Assembly: GCA_963726295.1 (NCBI GenBank)
Contig: CAVSBW010000012.1
Span: 310,001 to 374,000 of the forward strand
DNA: 64,000 nt
DNA from: DASSQJ01 sp963726295
GTDB taxonomy: Bacteria; Actinomycetota; Actinomycetes; Actinomycetales; Dermatophilaceae
Reading direction: 5' to 3'
Part shown: in pieces, positions 26,111 to 34,114 of the stretch
Layout of the letters: every line of letters starts with the position of its first letter
Numbering within the stretch: position 1 is the first letter of the stretch
Made by a program: the position numbers and the translations under genes
The notes under the pieces: model-generated
Seen by the model: the letters and a program-made list of their open reading frames with translations, nothing else
The model's database searches: none
What the model was told of the DNA's origin: nothing

Positions 26111-26893
26111 ATGAGCGACGTGCTGGCCCTTGCAGGCGTCAGCGTGGTGCGCGACCGGACGACGATCCTCGACGACGTCACGTGGGAGGTCGAGGAGGGC
26201 CAGCGTTGGGTCGTCCTGGGCCCGAACGGTGCCGGCAAGACCACCCTGCTCCAGCTCGCGGCGGCGCGCATCCACCCCACCACCGGTGTGGTCGGGGTCC
26301 TCGGCGAGGTGATGGGCACCGTCGACGTCTTCGAGCTGCGGCCGCGGATCGGGCTCTCGTCCGCGGTGCTGGCCGACCGGATCCCCCCGAACGAGCTGGT
26401 CGGCAACGTCGTCGTCACGGCCTCCTACGGGGTCGTCGGACGGTGGCGGGAGGCCTACGACCGGACGGACGAGGGCCGAGCCATGGACCTCCTCGAGACG
26501 CTGGGGGCGAGCCACCTCGCGGACAGGAGGTTCGGGACGCTGTCGGAGGGGGAGCGCAAGCGGGTCCAGATCGCCCGGGCGCTCATGACCGACCCCGAGC
26601 TCATGCTCCTCGACGAGCCCGCCGCGGGGCTCGACCTCGGCGGCAGGGAGGACCTTGTCCGGCGGCTCGGGGAGCTCGCCGCGGACCTCTACGCCCCCGC
26701 GCTCGTCCTCGTCACCCACCACGTCGAGGAGATCCCGCCGCACTTCACCGACGTGCTCCTGCTGCGGGAGGGGCGGGTCGTGGCGCAGGGGCCGATCGAG
26801 ATCACCCTCACGGCCGCCAACCTCGAGGCGACCTTCGGGATGCCGCTCGAGCTCGAGCAACGGGGCCGGCGTTTTGCTGCTCGCGCCCGCTGA
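26111..26893 (+). CDS. ABC transporter ATP-binding protein
   Basis: The 260-residue ATPase has GPNGAGKTT near residue 38, a signature in LSEGERKRVQIAR (Glu instead of the common Gly-Gly) and LLDEPAAGLDLGG. The order and spacing match iron/molybdate-type (ModF/YlmA-like) ATPases. No permease gene is next to it, so its transport partner, if any, lies elsewhere. The ATG is seven bases after TAGGGT, a leaderless arrangement. It is followed by the NfeD gene after 69 bases. Confidence 0.88.
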   Translation: MSDVLALAGVSVVRDRTTILDDVTWEVEEGQRWVVLGPNGAGKTTLLQLAAARIHPTTGVVGVLGEVMGTVDVFELRPRIGLSSAVLADRIPPNELVGNVVVTASYGVVGRWREAYDRTDEGRAMDLLETLGASHLADRRFGTLSEGERKRVQIARALMTDPELMLLDEPAAGLDLGGREDLVRRLGELAADLYAPALVLVTHHVEEIPPHFTDVLLLREGRVVAQGPIEITLTAANLEATFGMPLELEQRGRRFAARAR

Positions 26894-26962
26894 CCCGCAG
26901 GGGAACCGCGATGCCGGTCCGGACGTCGGACCGGTGAGGGTGTACCACGGAAGGGAGACCCG

Positions 26963-27427
26963 ATGGACTGGTTGACGGACAACTTCTGGCTGGGCTGGCT
27001 CGGTATCGCGATCGTCCTCGCGGCGATCGAGGCGGCCACGGTCGACTTCGTCTTCCTCATGTTCGCGGGCGGCGCGCTCGCCGGTGCCCTAGCCGCTCTC
27101 GTCGGACTGCCCTTCTGGCTGCAGGTCGTCGTCGCCGTGGCCGCTGCCCTGCTGCTCCTCGGTCTGGTCCGGCCGATGATCCGCCGCAAGTTCCTCGACA
27201 GCGAGGTCGACCACCGCATCGGCGCCGAGGGCCTCGTCGGCCGGCGGGCCTGGGTGCTGCAGGCCGTCACCGAGACCGACGGCCGGGTCAAGCTCGCGGG
27301 CGAGACCTGGTCGGCCCGCCTCGCCGAGGGCAGCCCCCCGGCAGGTCCGGGCGACGAGGTCCGCGTCATCGCCCTCCACGGCGCCACTGCCATCGTGGCC
27401 CCGGTCCCCACTGACCCGACCACCTGA
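26963..27427 (+). CDS. NfeD family membrane protein
   Basis: A 154-residue NfeD-like protein: two or three transmembrane helices in residues 8-70, then a soluble OB-fold domain with GRRAWVLQAVTETDGRVKLAGE and GDEVRVIALHGATAIV. NfeD proteins work with SPFH-domain proteins, and such a gene follows 41 bases downstream. An AAGGGAG ribosome site lies eight bases before the ATG. The pair probably acts in membrane quality control, a family-based inference. Confidence 0.88.
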   Translation: MDWLTDNFWLGWLGIAIVLAAIEAATVDFVFLMFAGGALAGALAALVGLPFWLQVVVAVAAALLLLGLVRPMIRRKFLDSEVDHRIGAEGLVGRRAWVLQAVTETDGRVKLAGETWSARLAEGSPPAGPGDEVRVIALHGATAIVAPVPTDPTT

Positions 27428-27468
27428 CCCCGGCGCCCACGAGGCGCCCCCACTGAAAGGCGAGTCCC

Positions 27469-28665
27469 ATGGACGGGATCATCTACCTGGTCGTCCTCGG
27501 CCTGTTCGCGATCTTCGCGATCATCGTCATCGTCCGCACCGTGCGGATCGTGCCGCAGCAGACGGCCCTCATCATCGAGCGGCTGGGCCGGTACTCGCGG
27601 ACCCTGCAGGGAGGCCTGCACTTCCTCGTGCCGTTCGTCGACATCGTCCGCGCGACCATCGACCAGCGCGAGCAGGTCGTCTCCTTCCCGCCGCAGCCGG
27701 TGATCACGAGCGACAACCTCGTCGTGTCGATCGACACCGTCATCTACTACCAGGTCATCGACCCGAAGTCGGCCGTGTACGAGATCGCCAACTTCATCGC
27801 GGGCATCGAGCAGCTCACGGTCACGACCCTCCGCAACGTCATCGGGTCCCTCGACCTCGAGCAAACCCTCACGAGTCGCGACCAGATCAACGGCCAGCTC
27901 CGTGGCGTGCTCGACGAGGCCACCGGCAAGTGGGGCATCCGCGTCAACCGGGTCGAGCTCAAGGCCATCGACCCGCCCCACTCGATCCAGGAGTCGATGG
28001 AGAAGCAGATGAAGGCCGAGCGGGAGCGTCGCGCCATCATCCTCACCGCCGAGGGTTCGAAGGCCAGCCAGATCCTCACCGCCGAGGGCGAGAAGCAGAG
28101 CCAGATCCTGCGCGCGGAGGGCTCGGCCCAGGCCCGGATCCTCGAGGCGCAGGGCCAGGCACGGGCCATCCAGCAGGTCTTCGACGCCATCCACCGCGGC
28201 CGGCCGACCCAGAAGCTCCTCGCGTACCAGTACCTGCAGGTCCTGCCCCAGATCGCCCGCGGCGACTCCAACAAGATGTGGATCGTGCCCAGCGAGCTCA
28301 CCGACGCCCTCCGCGGCATCGGCGGGGCCCTCGGTGGCAACCAGCCTGGGTCCGGTGGGGGTGACGACGAGGAGTGGGTCGACCCGGGAGAGGCGCTCGG
28401 CAACGCCTTCGAGGAGACCGAGCTCGAGGACCCGGCCACGGCGCTGGCCCACGCCCGCGGCCAGGCCGCGCAGTCGAGCAAGGAGGCGGAGGAGCACGCC
28501 ACGCCGACCTCACGGGTGCAGCCGCCCATCGGTCGCGGCGCCGGAGCCGTCCCGCCGCGCGAGGCGCCTCCCGTGGCCCCCGCGACGCCCACCGCGCCCG
28601 TGGTGGAACCGCCGCCCCCGCCGCCCCCTCCGGCCGCGCCGCCGGAGGAGCCCGGTCGCCCCTGA
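27469..28665 (+). CDS. SPFH/Band 7 domain protein (paraslipin/QmcA-like)
   Basis: The 398-residue protein has an N-terminal helix (3-23) and a Band 7 domain with VPQQTALIIERLGRYSRTL, GLHFLVPFVD and LRNVIGSLDLEQTLTSRDQI. A coiled coil of Glu/Arg/Ala repeats (about 185-235) follows, and the C-terminal 60 residues are Pro/Ala-rich and end in a run of prolines. Such proteins form membrane-associated rings and pair with NfeD. A GAAAGGCGAG ribosome site precedes the ATG. Family function in membrane microdomains is general knowledge, not seen here. Confidence 0.92.
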   Translation: MDGIIYLVVLGLFAIFAIIVIVRTVRIVPQQTALIIERLGRYSRTLQGGLHFLVPFVDIVRATIDQREQVVSFPPQPVITSDNLVVSIDTVIYYQVIDPKSAVYEIANFIAGIEQLTVTTLRNVIGSLDLEQTLTSRDQINGQLRGVLDEATGKWGIRVNRVELKAIDPPHSIQESMEKQMKAERERRAIILTAEGSKASQILTAEGEKQSQILRAEGSAQARILEAQGQARAIQQVFDAIHRGRPTQKLLAYQYLQVLPQIARGDSNKMWIVPSELTDALRGIGGALGGNQPGSGGGDDEEWVDPGEALGNAFEETELEDPATALAHARGQAAQSSKEAEEHATPTSRVQPPIGRGAGAVPPREAPPVAPATPTAPVVEPPPPPPPPAAPPEEPGRP

Positions 28666-28707
28666 GCGGAGGCTGGCCCGTCCCACCGGACACCCGGACG
28701 CCCGCAC

Positions 28708-28713
28708 TAGGGT
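28708..28713 (+). promoter_or_regulatory. -10 hexamer TAGGGT for TSUP transporter gene
   Basis: TAGGGT ends six bases before GTG 28720. Confidence 0.55.
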
Positions 28714-28719
28714 GTCCGG

Positions 28720-29493
28720 GTGTCCGTCGGTGAGGCCCTCCTCGTCGTGCTCGCCGGCATCGGTGCGGGCACGATCAACACCATCGTGGGCTCGGGGACC
28801 CTCATCACGTTCCCGACCCTGCTCCTCGTCGGCGTGCCCCCGCTGACGGCCAACGTCTCCAACAACATCGGGCTGGTGCCGGGCTCCTTCACGGGGGCGG
28901 TCGGCTACCGGGCGGAGCTGGTGGGAGCCGCTCCCGTCCTCCGCCGGCTGTTGCCGATGTCGATCGCGGGCGGGCTCATCGGTGCCCTCCTCCTGCTCGT
29001 GCTCGATGAGGAGGTGTTCCGCGCCGTGGTGCCGGTTCTCGTCGCCCTCGGTGTCGTCCTCGTCGTCACCGGCCCCCGGATCAACCGCTGGGCGGCGGCC
29101 CGCCGGGAGTCGGGGCGGGGGACCGAGGAGGGTCACCGGGCCGCGATGCAGGCGGGGGTGCTCGGCGCCGGGGTCTACGGGGGCTACTTCGGTGCCGCCC
29201 AGGGGGTGCTGCTCATGGGCATCATGGGGGCGTTGTCGAGCGAGCCGATCCAACGGCTGAACGGGTACAAGAACGTGCTGGCCACCGCGGTCAACGCGGT
29301 CGCCGCCGTGGTGTTCCTCCTCGTGGCACGCGACCGCATCGACTGGCTGGTCGTGCTTCTGGTTGCCGTCGGATCCACCGTCGGCGGCGTGATCGGTGCG
29401 ACCGTCGGCCGTCGGCTCCCGCCGGCCGCGCTGCGCGGCGTGATCGTGGTCATCGGCGTGGTCGCGGTCGTCAAGCTCGTGCTGTTCCCGTGA
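28720..29493 (+). CDS. TSUP family (TauE/SafE) membrane transporter
   Basis: The 257-residue polytopic protein has about eight helices and the duplicated family motif: GIGAGTINTIVGSGTLITFP near residue 13 and GVYGGYFGAAQGVLLMG near residue 145. TauE/SafE proteins export sulfite, sulfoacetate or other small organosulfur anions. The GTG at 28720 is six bases after TAGGGT. No sulfur-metabolism gene adjoins it, so the substrate is not inferred. Confidence 0.88.
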   Translation: MSVGEALLVVLAGIGAGTINTIVGSGTLITFPTLLLVGVPPLTANVSNNIGLVPGSFTGAVGYRAELVGAAPVLRRLLPMSIAGGLIGALLLLVLDEEVFRAVVPVLVALGVVLVVTGPRINRWAAARRESGRGTEEGHRAAMQAGVLGAGVYGGYFGAAQGVLLMGIMGALSSEPIQRLNGYKNVLATAVNAVAAVVFLLVARDRIDWLVVLLVAVGSTVGGVIGATVGRRLPPAALRGVIVVIGVVAVVKLVLFP

Positions 29494-29537
29494 CGGTCGC
29501 GCCCACGTGGCCGGGCGAAGCCGCCCGGCCGCTGTCC

Positions 29538-29543
29538 TAGCCT
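29538..29543 (+). promoter_or_regulatory. -10 hexamer TAGCCT for TrmH-family gene
   Basis: TAGCCT ends seven bases before GTG 29551. Confidence 0.55.
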
Positions 29544-29550
29544 GTTCCTC

Positions 29551-30369
29551 GTGCCGACCCGCGTGAGCGACCCCGCCGACCCGCGACTGGTCGACTACGT
29601 CGGGCTCACCGACCTCGCCCTGCGCCGGCGGCTCGAGCCCGAGCAGGGGCTCTACCTCGCCGAGTCCGAGAAGGTCATCCGCCGCGCGCTCGGCGTGGGG
29701 CACCGGGCCCGGTCGTTCCTCATGGCCGAGCGCTGGCTCGCCGACCTCGCCGACGTCGTCGCCGACGCCGAGGGGCACGGGGTGCCGGTGTACGTGGGGG
29801 AGCACGACGTCATCGAGCGGCTGACCGGCTTCCACCTCCACCGAGGGGCCCTGGCCTCGATGGAGCGCCCTGTTCTGCGCTCCGTGGGCGAGGTGCTCGA
29901 GGGTGCGCGACGGGTGCTCGTGCTCGAGGACGTCGTCGACCACACGAACGTCGGGGCGGTGTTCCGCTCGGCCGCGGCCCTCGGGATGGGCGCGGTCCTC
30001 GTCACCCCACGCTGCGCCGACCCGTTGTACCGCCGCTCGATCCGGGTCTCGATGGGCACCGTGTTCCAGGTGCCGTGGACGCGCATCGAGCCGTGGCCGG
30101 GTGCGGTCGCGACCCTGCGCGCCCACGGGTTCACCGTGGCCGCCCTGGCGCTCGCCGCCGACGCCGTCCCCCTCGACGCGCTGGCGGCCGACCCACCCGA
30201 GCGGCTGGCCCTGGTCCTCGGCACCGAGGGCGACGGCCTGTCGGGGCGCACGCTCGCGGCGGTGGACCTCGCCGTGACCATCCCGATGGCCGGGGGGGTG
30301 GACTCGCTCAACGTCGCCGCCGCGGGAGCCGTGGCGGCCTGGGCCCTGCGGAGTCCCCGGACTACCTGA
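29551..30369 (+). CDS. TrmH family RNA 2'-O-methyltransferase (SpoU)
   Basis: A 272-residue SPOUT methyltransferase with an N-terminal substrate domain and the C-terminal knot. The SpoU motifs are seen as VLEDVVDHTNVGAVFRSAAALG (from about 124), LVLGTEGDGLS (near 222) and IPMAGGVDSLNVAAAGAV (near 247). It should 2'-O-methylate a ribose in rRNA or tRNA. GTG 29551 is seven bases after TAGCCT. Its 3' end overlaps the convergent DUF3037 gene by eight bases. Confidence 0.93.
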   Translation: MPTRVSDPADPRLVDYVGLTDLALRRRLEPEQGLYLAESEKVIRRALGVGHRARSFLMAERWLADLADVVADAEGHGVPVYVGEHDVIERLTGFHLHRGALASMERPVLRSVGEVLEGARRVLVLEDVVDHTNVGAVFRSAAALGMGAVLVTPRCADPLYRRSIRVSMGTVFQVPWTRIEPWPGAVATLRAHGFTVAALALAADAVPLDALAADPPERLALVLGTEGDGLSGRTLAAVDLAVTIPMAGGVDSLNVAAAGAVAAWALRSPRTT

Positions 30370-30739
30370 CGAGGCGGTCGACCAGCCGCTCGGCCTCGGC
30401 CTCCGGGTCGTCGGCCGAGCCGCCGTGCACCGGGCCGGGCTGGAGGACGGTGGACCGCGGTGCGCTGAGCCACCCGAACCGCTTGCCCTGCGTCGAGAGC
30501 AGGGCGTCGGCCTGCGCCGGCGGCGAGTCGCACATGGTGCCCACCGCCCCGAGCGCGGCCTCGAGAGCGTCGACGTCGAGGCCGGGGTCGAGCACCCGCA
30601 GCCGCTCGGCGTCGAGGTGCCAGGCACACCGCAGCACGCCGGCCGACTGCGAGTGCACGACGACACCGACGTTGAGGCACTCACCGCGGTCCACGCGTGG
30701 CACGTAGCGGAGCACGACGTACTGGTACGGGTGGGTCAT
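30362..30739 (-). CDS. DUF3037 protein, partner of HipA-like kinase
   Basis: The 125-residue protein matches DUF3037, with YQYVVLRYVPRVDRGECLNVGVVV at the N-terminus and LRVLDPGLD further on. Its ATG overlaps the stop of the HipA-like kinase gene as ATGA. This kinase/DUF3037 gene pair is commonly found together in bacteria, suggesting that the two proteins act in one system. The biochemical role of DUF3037 is unknown. Confidence 0.85.
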   Translation of the reverse strand: MTHPYQYVVLRYVPRVDRGECLNVGVVVHSQSAGVLRCAWHLDAERLRVLDPGLDVDALEAALGAVGTMCDSPPAQADALLSTQGKRFGWLSAPRSTVLQPGPVHGGSADDPEAEAERLVDRLVR

Positions 30740-31500
30740 CGCCGGTCTCCGATCCACGCCGAGGTGTCGGCGAGCCGCAGCGCGAGGTGCTCCGCGTAGG
30801 CCGAGCGCACGGTGTCGGTGTCGGGGAGGCTCGACGTGGTCTCGAGCCACTCCTCGGGCACCTCGGCAACGACCTCCGCCACCACCTGCTCCGTGACCCG
30901 TGGGGCCAGCCGTTCGTGCGTCTGCGCGAGCGGGGCCGCCTCCGCCGCCAGCACGTGACCCGTCGGGTCGAAGGGCTGGGCGACGAAGCGTCCGACGTCG
31001 GGTGGCCGGCTCGGCCAGCCGTGGTGGAACCACAGCGCGGCCCCGTGGTCGATGGCCCACGTACGGCCGTGCCAGGTGACGAGGTTGGGGTTGGCCCACG
31101 TCCGGTCCACGTTGGCCGTGAAGGCGTCGAGCCAGAGGATGGCTCCGGCCGCCTCGGCCGAGGGCCGGCGCGAACCGTCGTAGCCGAAGGCGCCAGGGAG
31201 GAAGTCGACCCCGAGGTTGTGTCCGGGGCTCGCGGTCAGCAGGTCCTGGACCTCCTCGTCGGCCTCGTAGCGGGCGATCGCCGACGGCAGGTCGACGACG
31301 GCGAGGCGGGGTGTGGGGATGTCGAGGCGCCGGGCCAGCTCGCCCACGAGCACCTCCGCCACGAGCACCTTGCGGCCCTGCCCCGCCCCGGTGAACTTCA
31401 CGACGTAGGTTCCGAGGTCGTCGGCCTCGACGAGGCCGGGCAGGGACCCGCCCTCACGCAGCGGCGCGACGTAGCGGGTCGCGGTCACGGTCTCGAGCAC
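30736..31500 (-). CDS. HipA-like kinase domain protein
   Basis: A 254-residue HipA-family kinase-like protein. It has YVVKFTGAGQGRKVLVAEVLVGELA as the Lys-containing ATP-binding part, LWLDAFTANVDRTWANPNLV as the catalytic loop, and WAIDHGAALWFHH as the metal-binding DFG equivalent. It is shorter than HipA toxin (about 440 residues) and lacks a HipB antitoxin gene nearby; the DUF3037 gene is its coupled partner. GTG 31500 is seven bases after TAGCCT, back to back with the promoter of the Ser/Thr kinase gene. Confidence 0.82.
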   Translation of the reverse strand: MLETVTATRYVAPLREGGSLPGLVEADDLGTYVVKFTGAGQGRKVLVAEVLVGELARRLDIPTPRLAVVDLPSAIARYEADEEVQDLLTASPGHNLGVDFLPGAFGYDGSRRPSAEAAGAILWLDAFTANVDRTWANPNLVTWHGRTWAIDHGAALWFHHGWPSRPPDVGRFVAQPFDPTGHVLAAEAAPLAQTHERLAPRVTEQVVAEVVAEVPEEWLETTSSLPDTDTVRSAYAEHLALRLADTSAWIGDRR

Positions 31501-31507
31501 GTGCGTC

Positions 31508-31513
31508 AGGCTA
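31508..31513 (-). promoter_or_regulatory. -10 hexamer TAGCCT for HipA-like kinase gene
   Basis: On the minus strand TAGCCT ends seven bases before GTG 31500. It is back to back with the Ser/Thr kinase promoter. Confidence 0.55.
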
Positions 31514-31528
31514 TCGGCCGCACGTGGC

Positions 31529-31534
31529 TAGGCT
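31529..31534 (+). promoter_or_regulatory. -10 hexamer TAGGCT for Ser/Thr kinase gene
   Basis: TAGGCT ends seven bases before ATG 31542, which decides that start over the GTG at 31524. Confidence 0.6.
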
Positions 31535-31541
31535 GCAGCCG

Positions 31542-33005
31542 ATGAGCACCGAACCACGACGACTGGCCGACCGGTACGAGCTGGAGCAGCCGATCGGCCG
31601 TGGGGGCATGGGCGAGGTCTGGCGGGCCACGGACACGGTGCTCGGGCGGCAGGTGGCGGTCAAGACCATCGACCTGCGCAGCGTCCCGGACGAGTCCGGC
31701 GCCGCCCGCTTCGAGCGAGAGGCCCGGGTCACTGCGGGCATGAGCCACCCGGGCATCGTCACCGTGCACGACAGCGGCGTCGAGGGCGACACCGCCTACC
31801 TCGTCATGGAGCTGCTGCCGGGGCCCAGCCTCGCCGACCGGCTGAAGGAGGGGCCGCTACCGGTGGCGGAGGTCGAACGGGTCGGCCGGGACGTGGCCGC
31901 GGCCCTCGACGCCGCCCACGCGCGCGGGCTGGTCCACCGCGACATCAAGCCCGGCAACATCGTCTACGCGGACGACGGGCGGGTCCGGGTGGTCGACTTC
32001 GGCATCACCCAGCTCGGCGAGACCACGGGCTCCCAGGCGCTCACCGCCACCCACACCGTCATGGGCACCGCGGAGTACCTGGCACCCGAACAGGCGCTCG
32101 GCGGCCGCGTCGACGGCCGGGCCGACCTCTACGCGCTCGGCTGCGTCCTCTACGCGCTGCTCGCCGGCGCGCCGCCGTTCCGCGGGGCGACGCCGGTGGC
32201 GACGATGATGATGCACGCCAACGACCCGGTGCCCGACCTGTTGGAGGCCCGGCCCGACACCCCGCCATGGCTCGCGGGGCTGGTGACCTCCCTGCTGGCC
32301 AAGGACGCCGACGCTCGACCCGCCGGGGCGGCGTCGGTCGTCACCGCCTTCGAGACCCGTGAGCTGCCCGGGGGTGCCGCCGCGACGACAGTGCTGCCCC
32401 AGGGCGACAGCACCCGGCAGATGCCGGCGACCCCCGCGCCGCTGCCGATGGCCGACCCGGCCCCGCCCCCTCGACGTGAGCCGGAGCGCCGGTCGTCGGG
32501 CCCGATGTGGGTCCTCGCCGTCGTGGCGGCCCTCGGCCTGGGCCTCCTGGCGTGGTGGCTGCTCTCCTCGACGCAGACCGCGACAGAGGCCCCGCCGACG
32601 GCCACGCCCTCGGCGAGCGCCTCCGCACCCGCTGCCCCCACCGAGGCGCCGACGACGAGCTCGGCCCCGCCTACGCCGACGCCGACGCCAGCCAGCCCCA
32701 CGCCCACCGCGGACCCCGCACAGGCCGTCTCCGACGCGCTCACGGCGTTCTCGGACCAGGTCAAGGTCCTCGACCAGGACGGCACGCTCGACAAGGGCGC
32801 CGCCAAGGACCTCGACTCCGCCGCGCGCGACCTCGAGAAGGCGCTGCGGGACGGCGACGCACAGGCCGTGGCCGACGCGATGGACAACCTCACCCAGGTC
32901 TACGACCAGGGCGTCCAGGACGGGAAGGTCGGCCAGGACGCGGCCGACCAGCTGGACCCACTCCTCGCGGACCTCCAGGACGCGGTCGCCGCGTACACCG
33001 GCTGA
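31542..33005 (+). CDS. Membrane-anchored Ser/Thr protein kinase (PknB type)
   Basis: The 487-residue protein has a complete Hanks-type kinase domain: GRGGMG at 19-24, Lys41, HRDIKPGN at 132-139, DFG at 152-154 and APE at 181-183. A single transmembrane helix lies near 326-345, after a Pro/Arg-rich juxtamembrane segment. The outside part has a Thr/Pro/Ala-rich linker and a roughly 90-residue acidic helical domain with no PASTA repeats, so its ligand differs from classical PknB. ATG 31542 is seven bases after TAGGCT. Confidence 0.93.
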   Translation: MSTEPRRLADRYELEQPIGRGGMGEVWRATDTVLGRQVAVKTIDLRSVPDESGAARFEREARVTAGMSHPGIVTVHDSGVEGDTAYLVMELLPGPSLADRLKEGPLPVAEVERVGRDVAAALDAAHARGLVHRDIKPGNIVYADDGRVRVVDFGITQLGETTGSQALTATHTVMGTAEYLAPEQALGGRVDGRADLYALGCVLYALLAGAPPFRGATPVATMMMHANDPVPDLLEARPDTPPWLAGLVTSLLAKDADARPAGAASVVTAFETRELPGGAAATTVLPQGDSTRQMPATPAPLPMADPAPPPRREPERRSSGPMWVLAVVAALGLGLLAWWLLSSTQTATEAPPTATPSASASAPAAPTEAPTTSSAPPTPTPTPASPTPTADPAQAVSDALTAFSDQVKVLDQDGTLDKGAAKDLDSAARDLEKALRDGDAQAVADAMDNLTQVYDQGVQDGKVGQDAADQLDPLLADLQDAVAAYTG

Positions 33006-33006
33006 G

Positions 33007-33717
33007 TCAGACGCTCGCGGCCACGCCCTGGAGCTGCGTGGCCGTTTCGTAGCCGATGCCACCGCTGAACCCGTTGGGCCCCACCGCCCCGTAGACCGAG
33101 CGCAGGACCACGCAGGCCGCGAGGTAGGAGCCGGCCTCGGTCGGGTGCCCGTCCGGCTGGTAGAGGGCGAGGTCGGGGCGCAGGCGCAGCGCGGCGTCGA
33201 AGGCCAGACCGGCGTGTGCCACCCGGGCACCGGCCTGCCCGGCGGCGGCGGTGTACGCCTGGGCCAGCGTGCCGCTCGTGACGCCCGAGGAGTCGGGCCG
33301 GGTCCACGTGGCGAGCGCCACCGGGATGGCCCCCGCGGCACGGGCGCTCGTGGCGAGGGACGCGAGTGCGGACGCGAACGCCGCGTACGAGTACACGGGC
33401 GTCTGGCTCTGCTCCTGGATCACGACGACGTCCCAGCCGTCGGTGTCGGCGAGCTGCTCGGTGGTCTCCCCGTGCTTCACGTGCTGGGCCAGTGTCATCC
33501 CACCCGGTGCGACCGCGGCGGTGTCCGCCTGTGGCGCGAGCCCGGCCAGGAGCGAGGCCAGGCCGTCGTTGTAGCTCGTGTAGCTGTTGCCGATGAAGAG
33601 CACCCGCCTGGCCGGCAACGAGGTGTCGCCGCTGCTGCACCCGCCCAGCACCCCGAGCGCCGACAGCGTCACCGCCCCGAAGGCCCCCCGAAGGGCCGTG
33701 CGTCGTCCCACCACCAC
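33007..33717 (-). CDS. SGNH/GDSL-type hydrolase lipoprotein
   Basis: The 236-residue protein starts with two or three consecutive GTG codons (33717, 33714, 33711), then GRRTALRG and a hydrophobic stretch ending LGGC, a lipobox with a twin-arginine pair before it. The mature part has FIGNSYTSYNDGL as block I with its Ser, VVVIQEQSQTP, and a terminal D-G-H-P motif (YQPDGHPTEAGSYLAA) with the catalytic His. Substrate is unknown. TACGAT lies eight bases before GTG 33717. Confidence 0.82.
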   Translation of the reverse strand: MVVGRRTALRGAFGAVTLSALGVLGGCSSGDTSLPARRVLFIGNSYTSYNDGLASLLAGLAPQADTAAVAPGGMTLAQHVKHGETTEQLADTDGWDVVVIQEQSQTPVYSYAAFASALASLATSARAAGAIPVALATWTRPDSSGVTSGTLAQAYTAAAGQAGARVAHAGLAFDAALRLRPDLALYQPDGHPTEAGSYLAACVVLRSVYGAVGPNGFSGGIGYETATQLQGVAASV

Positions 33718-33765
33718 GAGCGCCGATCGTACGGTTCGGACGGCCCTCGCGCCGCGGAAACGTGG

Positions 33766-33796
33766 AAGGCCCCCGGACCGGTGGTCCGAGGGCCTT
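33766..33796. terminator. Hairpin terminator beside attL
   Basis: AAGGCCC at 33766-33772 pairs with GGGCCTT at 33790-33796, and the inner CGGACC pairs with GGTCCG. It sits on the chromosomal side of attL, where it would have ended the tRNA-Leu transcript before the element inserted. Confidence 0.6.
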
Positions 33797-33811
33797 GGCG
33801 TCGGTGTCGAC

Positions 33812-33838
33812 GTGAGTGTCCGAGGGGGGACTTGAACC
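33812..33838. repeat. attL, 27-bp direct repeat of the tRNA-Leu 3' end
   Basis: Identical over 27 bases to 52507-52533. It covers the T-arm and acceptor 3' strand of tRNA-Leu but has no rest of the tRNA beside it, as expected for the duplicated half of a tRNA-site integration. Confidence 0.9.
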
Positions 33839-34106
33839 AGATGGATCCGCCCCGCCTGCAAGCGTATTAGCCTGTCCAACAGCGGAATTGGCGATACCGT
33901 TGCTTCCCGTTGGACACCGTTTCCGGGGGGGTGGTGCTACACCGAGTAGCGCCAGCGCGATTTTCAGGTCTTGTTCGACGGGTTCCCGTCGGACCAGAAC
34001 AGGCTACCGGTTGGATCCCCGCACGAAACGTAGGGGGAAGTGGTCCGCCCTCACCCATGACGTGCACATCGACCCGATCCAGGCAGCGGCCACCGGGGGT
34101 CGAAGG
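33839..34106. other. Left end of the element, non-coding, with inverted repeats
   Basis: No credible gene lies between attL and the IS. Two inverted repeats are visible: TGTCCAAC at 33873-33880 with GTTGGACA at 33909-33916, and CGACGGG/CCCGTCG around a TT at 33976-33991. They may be arm sites for integrase or excisionase; that is inference from location. Confidence 0.5.
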
Positions 34107-34114
34107 GCGGTGGG

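Noticed and set aside
33882..33892. GCGGAATTGGC, an 11-base match to the tRNA-Leu D-arm
   Set aside because: It is on the opposite strand relative to the attL tRNA piece and too short to show a second tRNA remnant; chance is likely.
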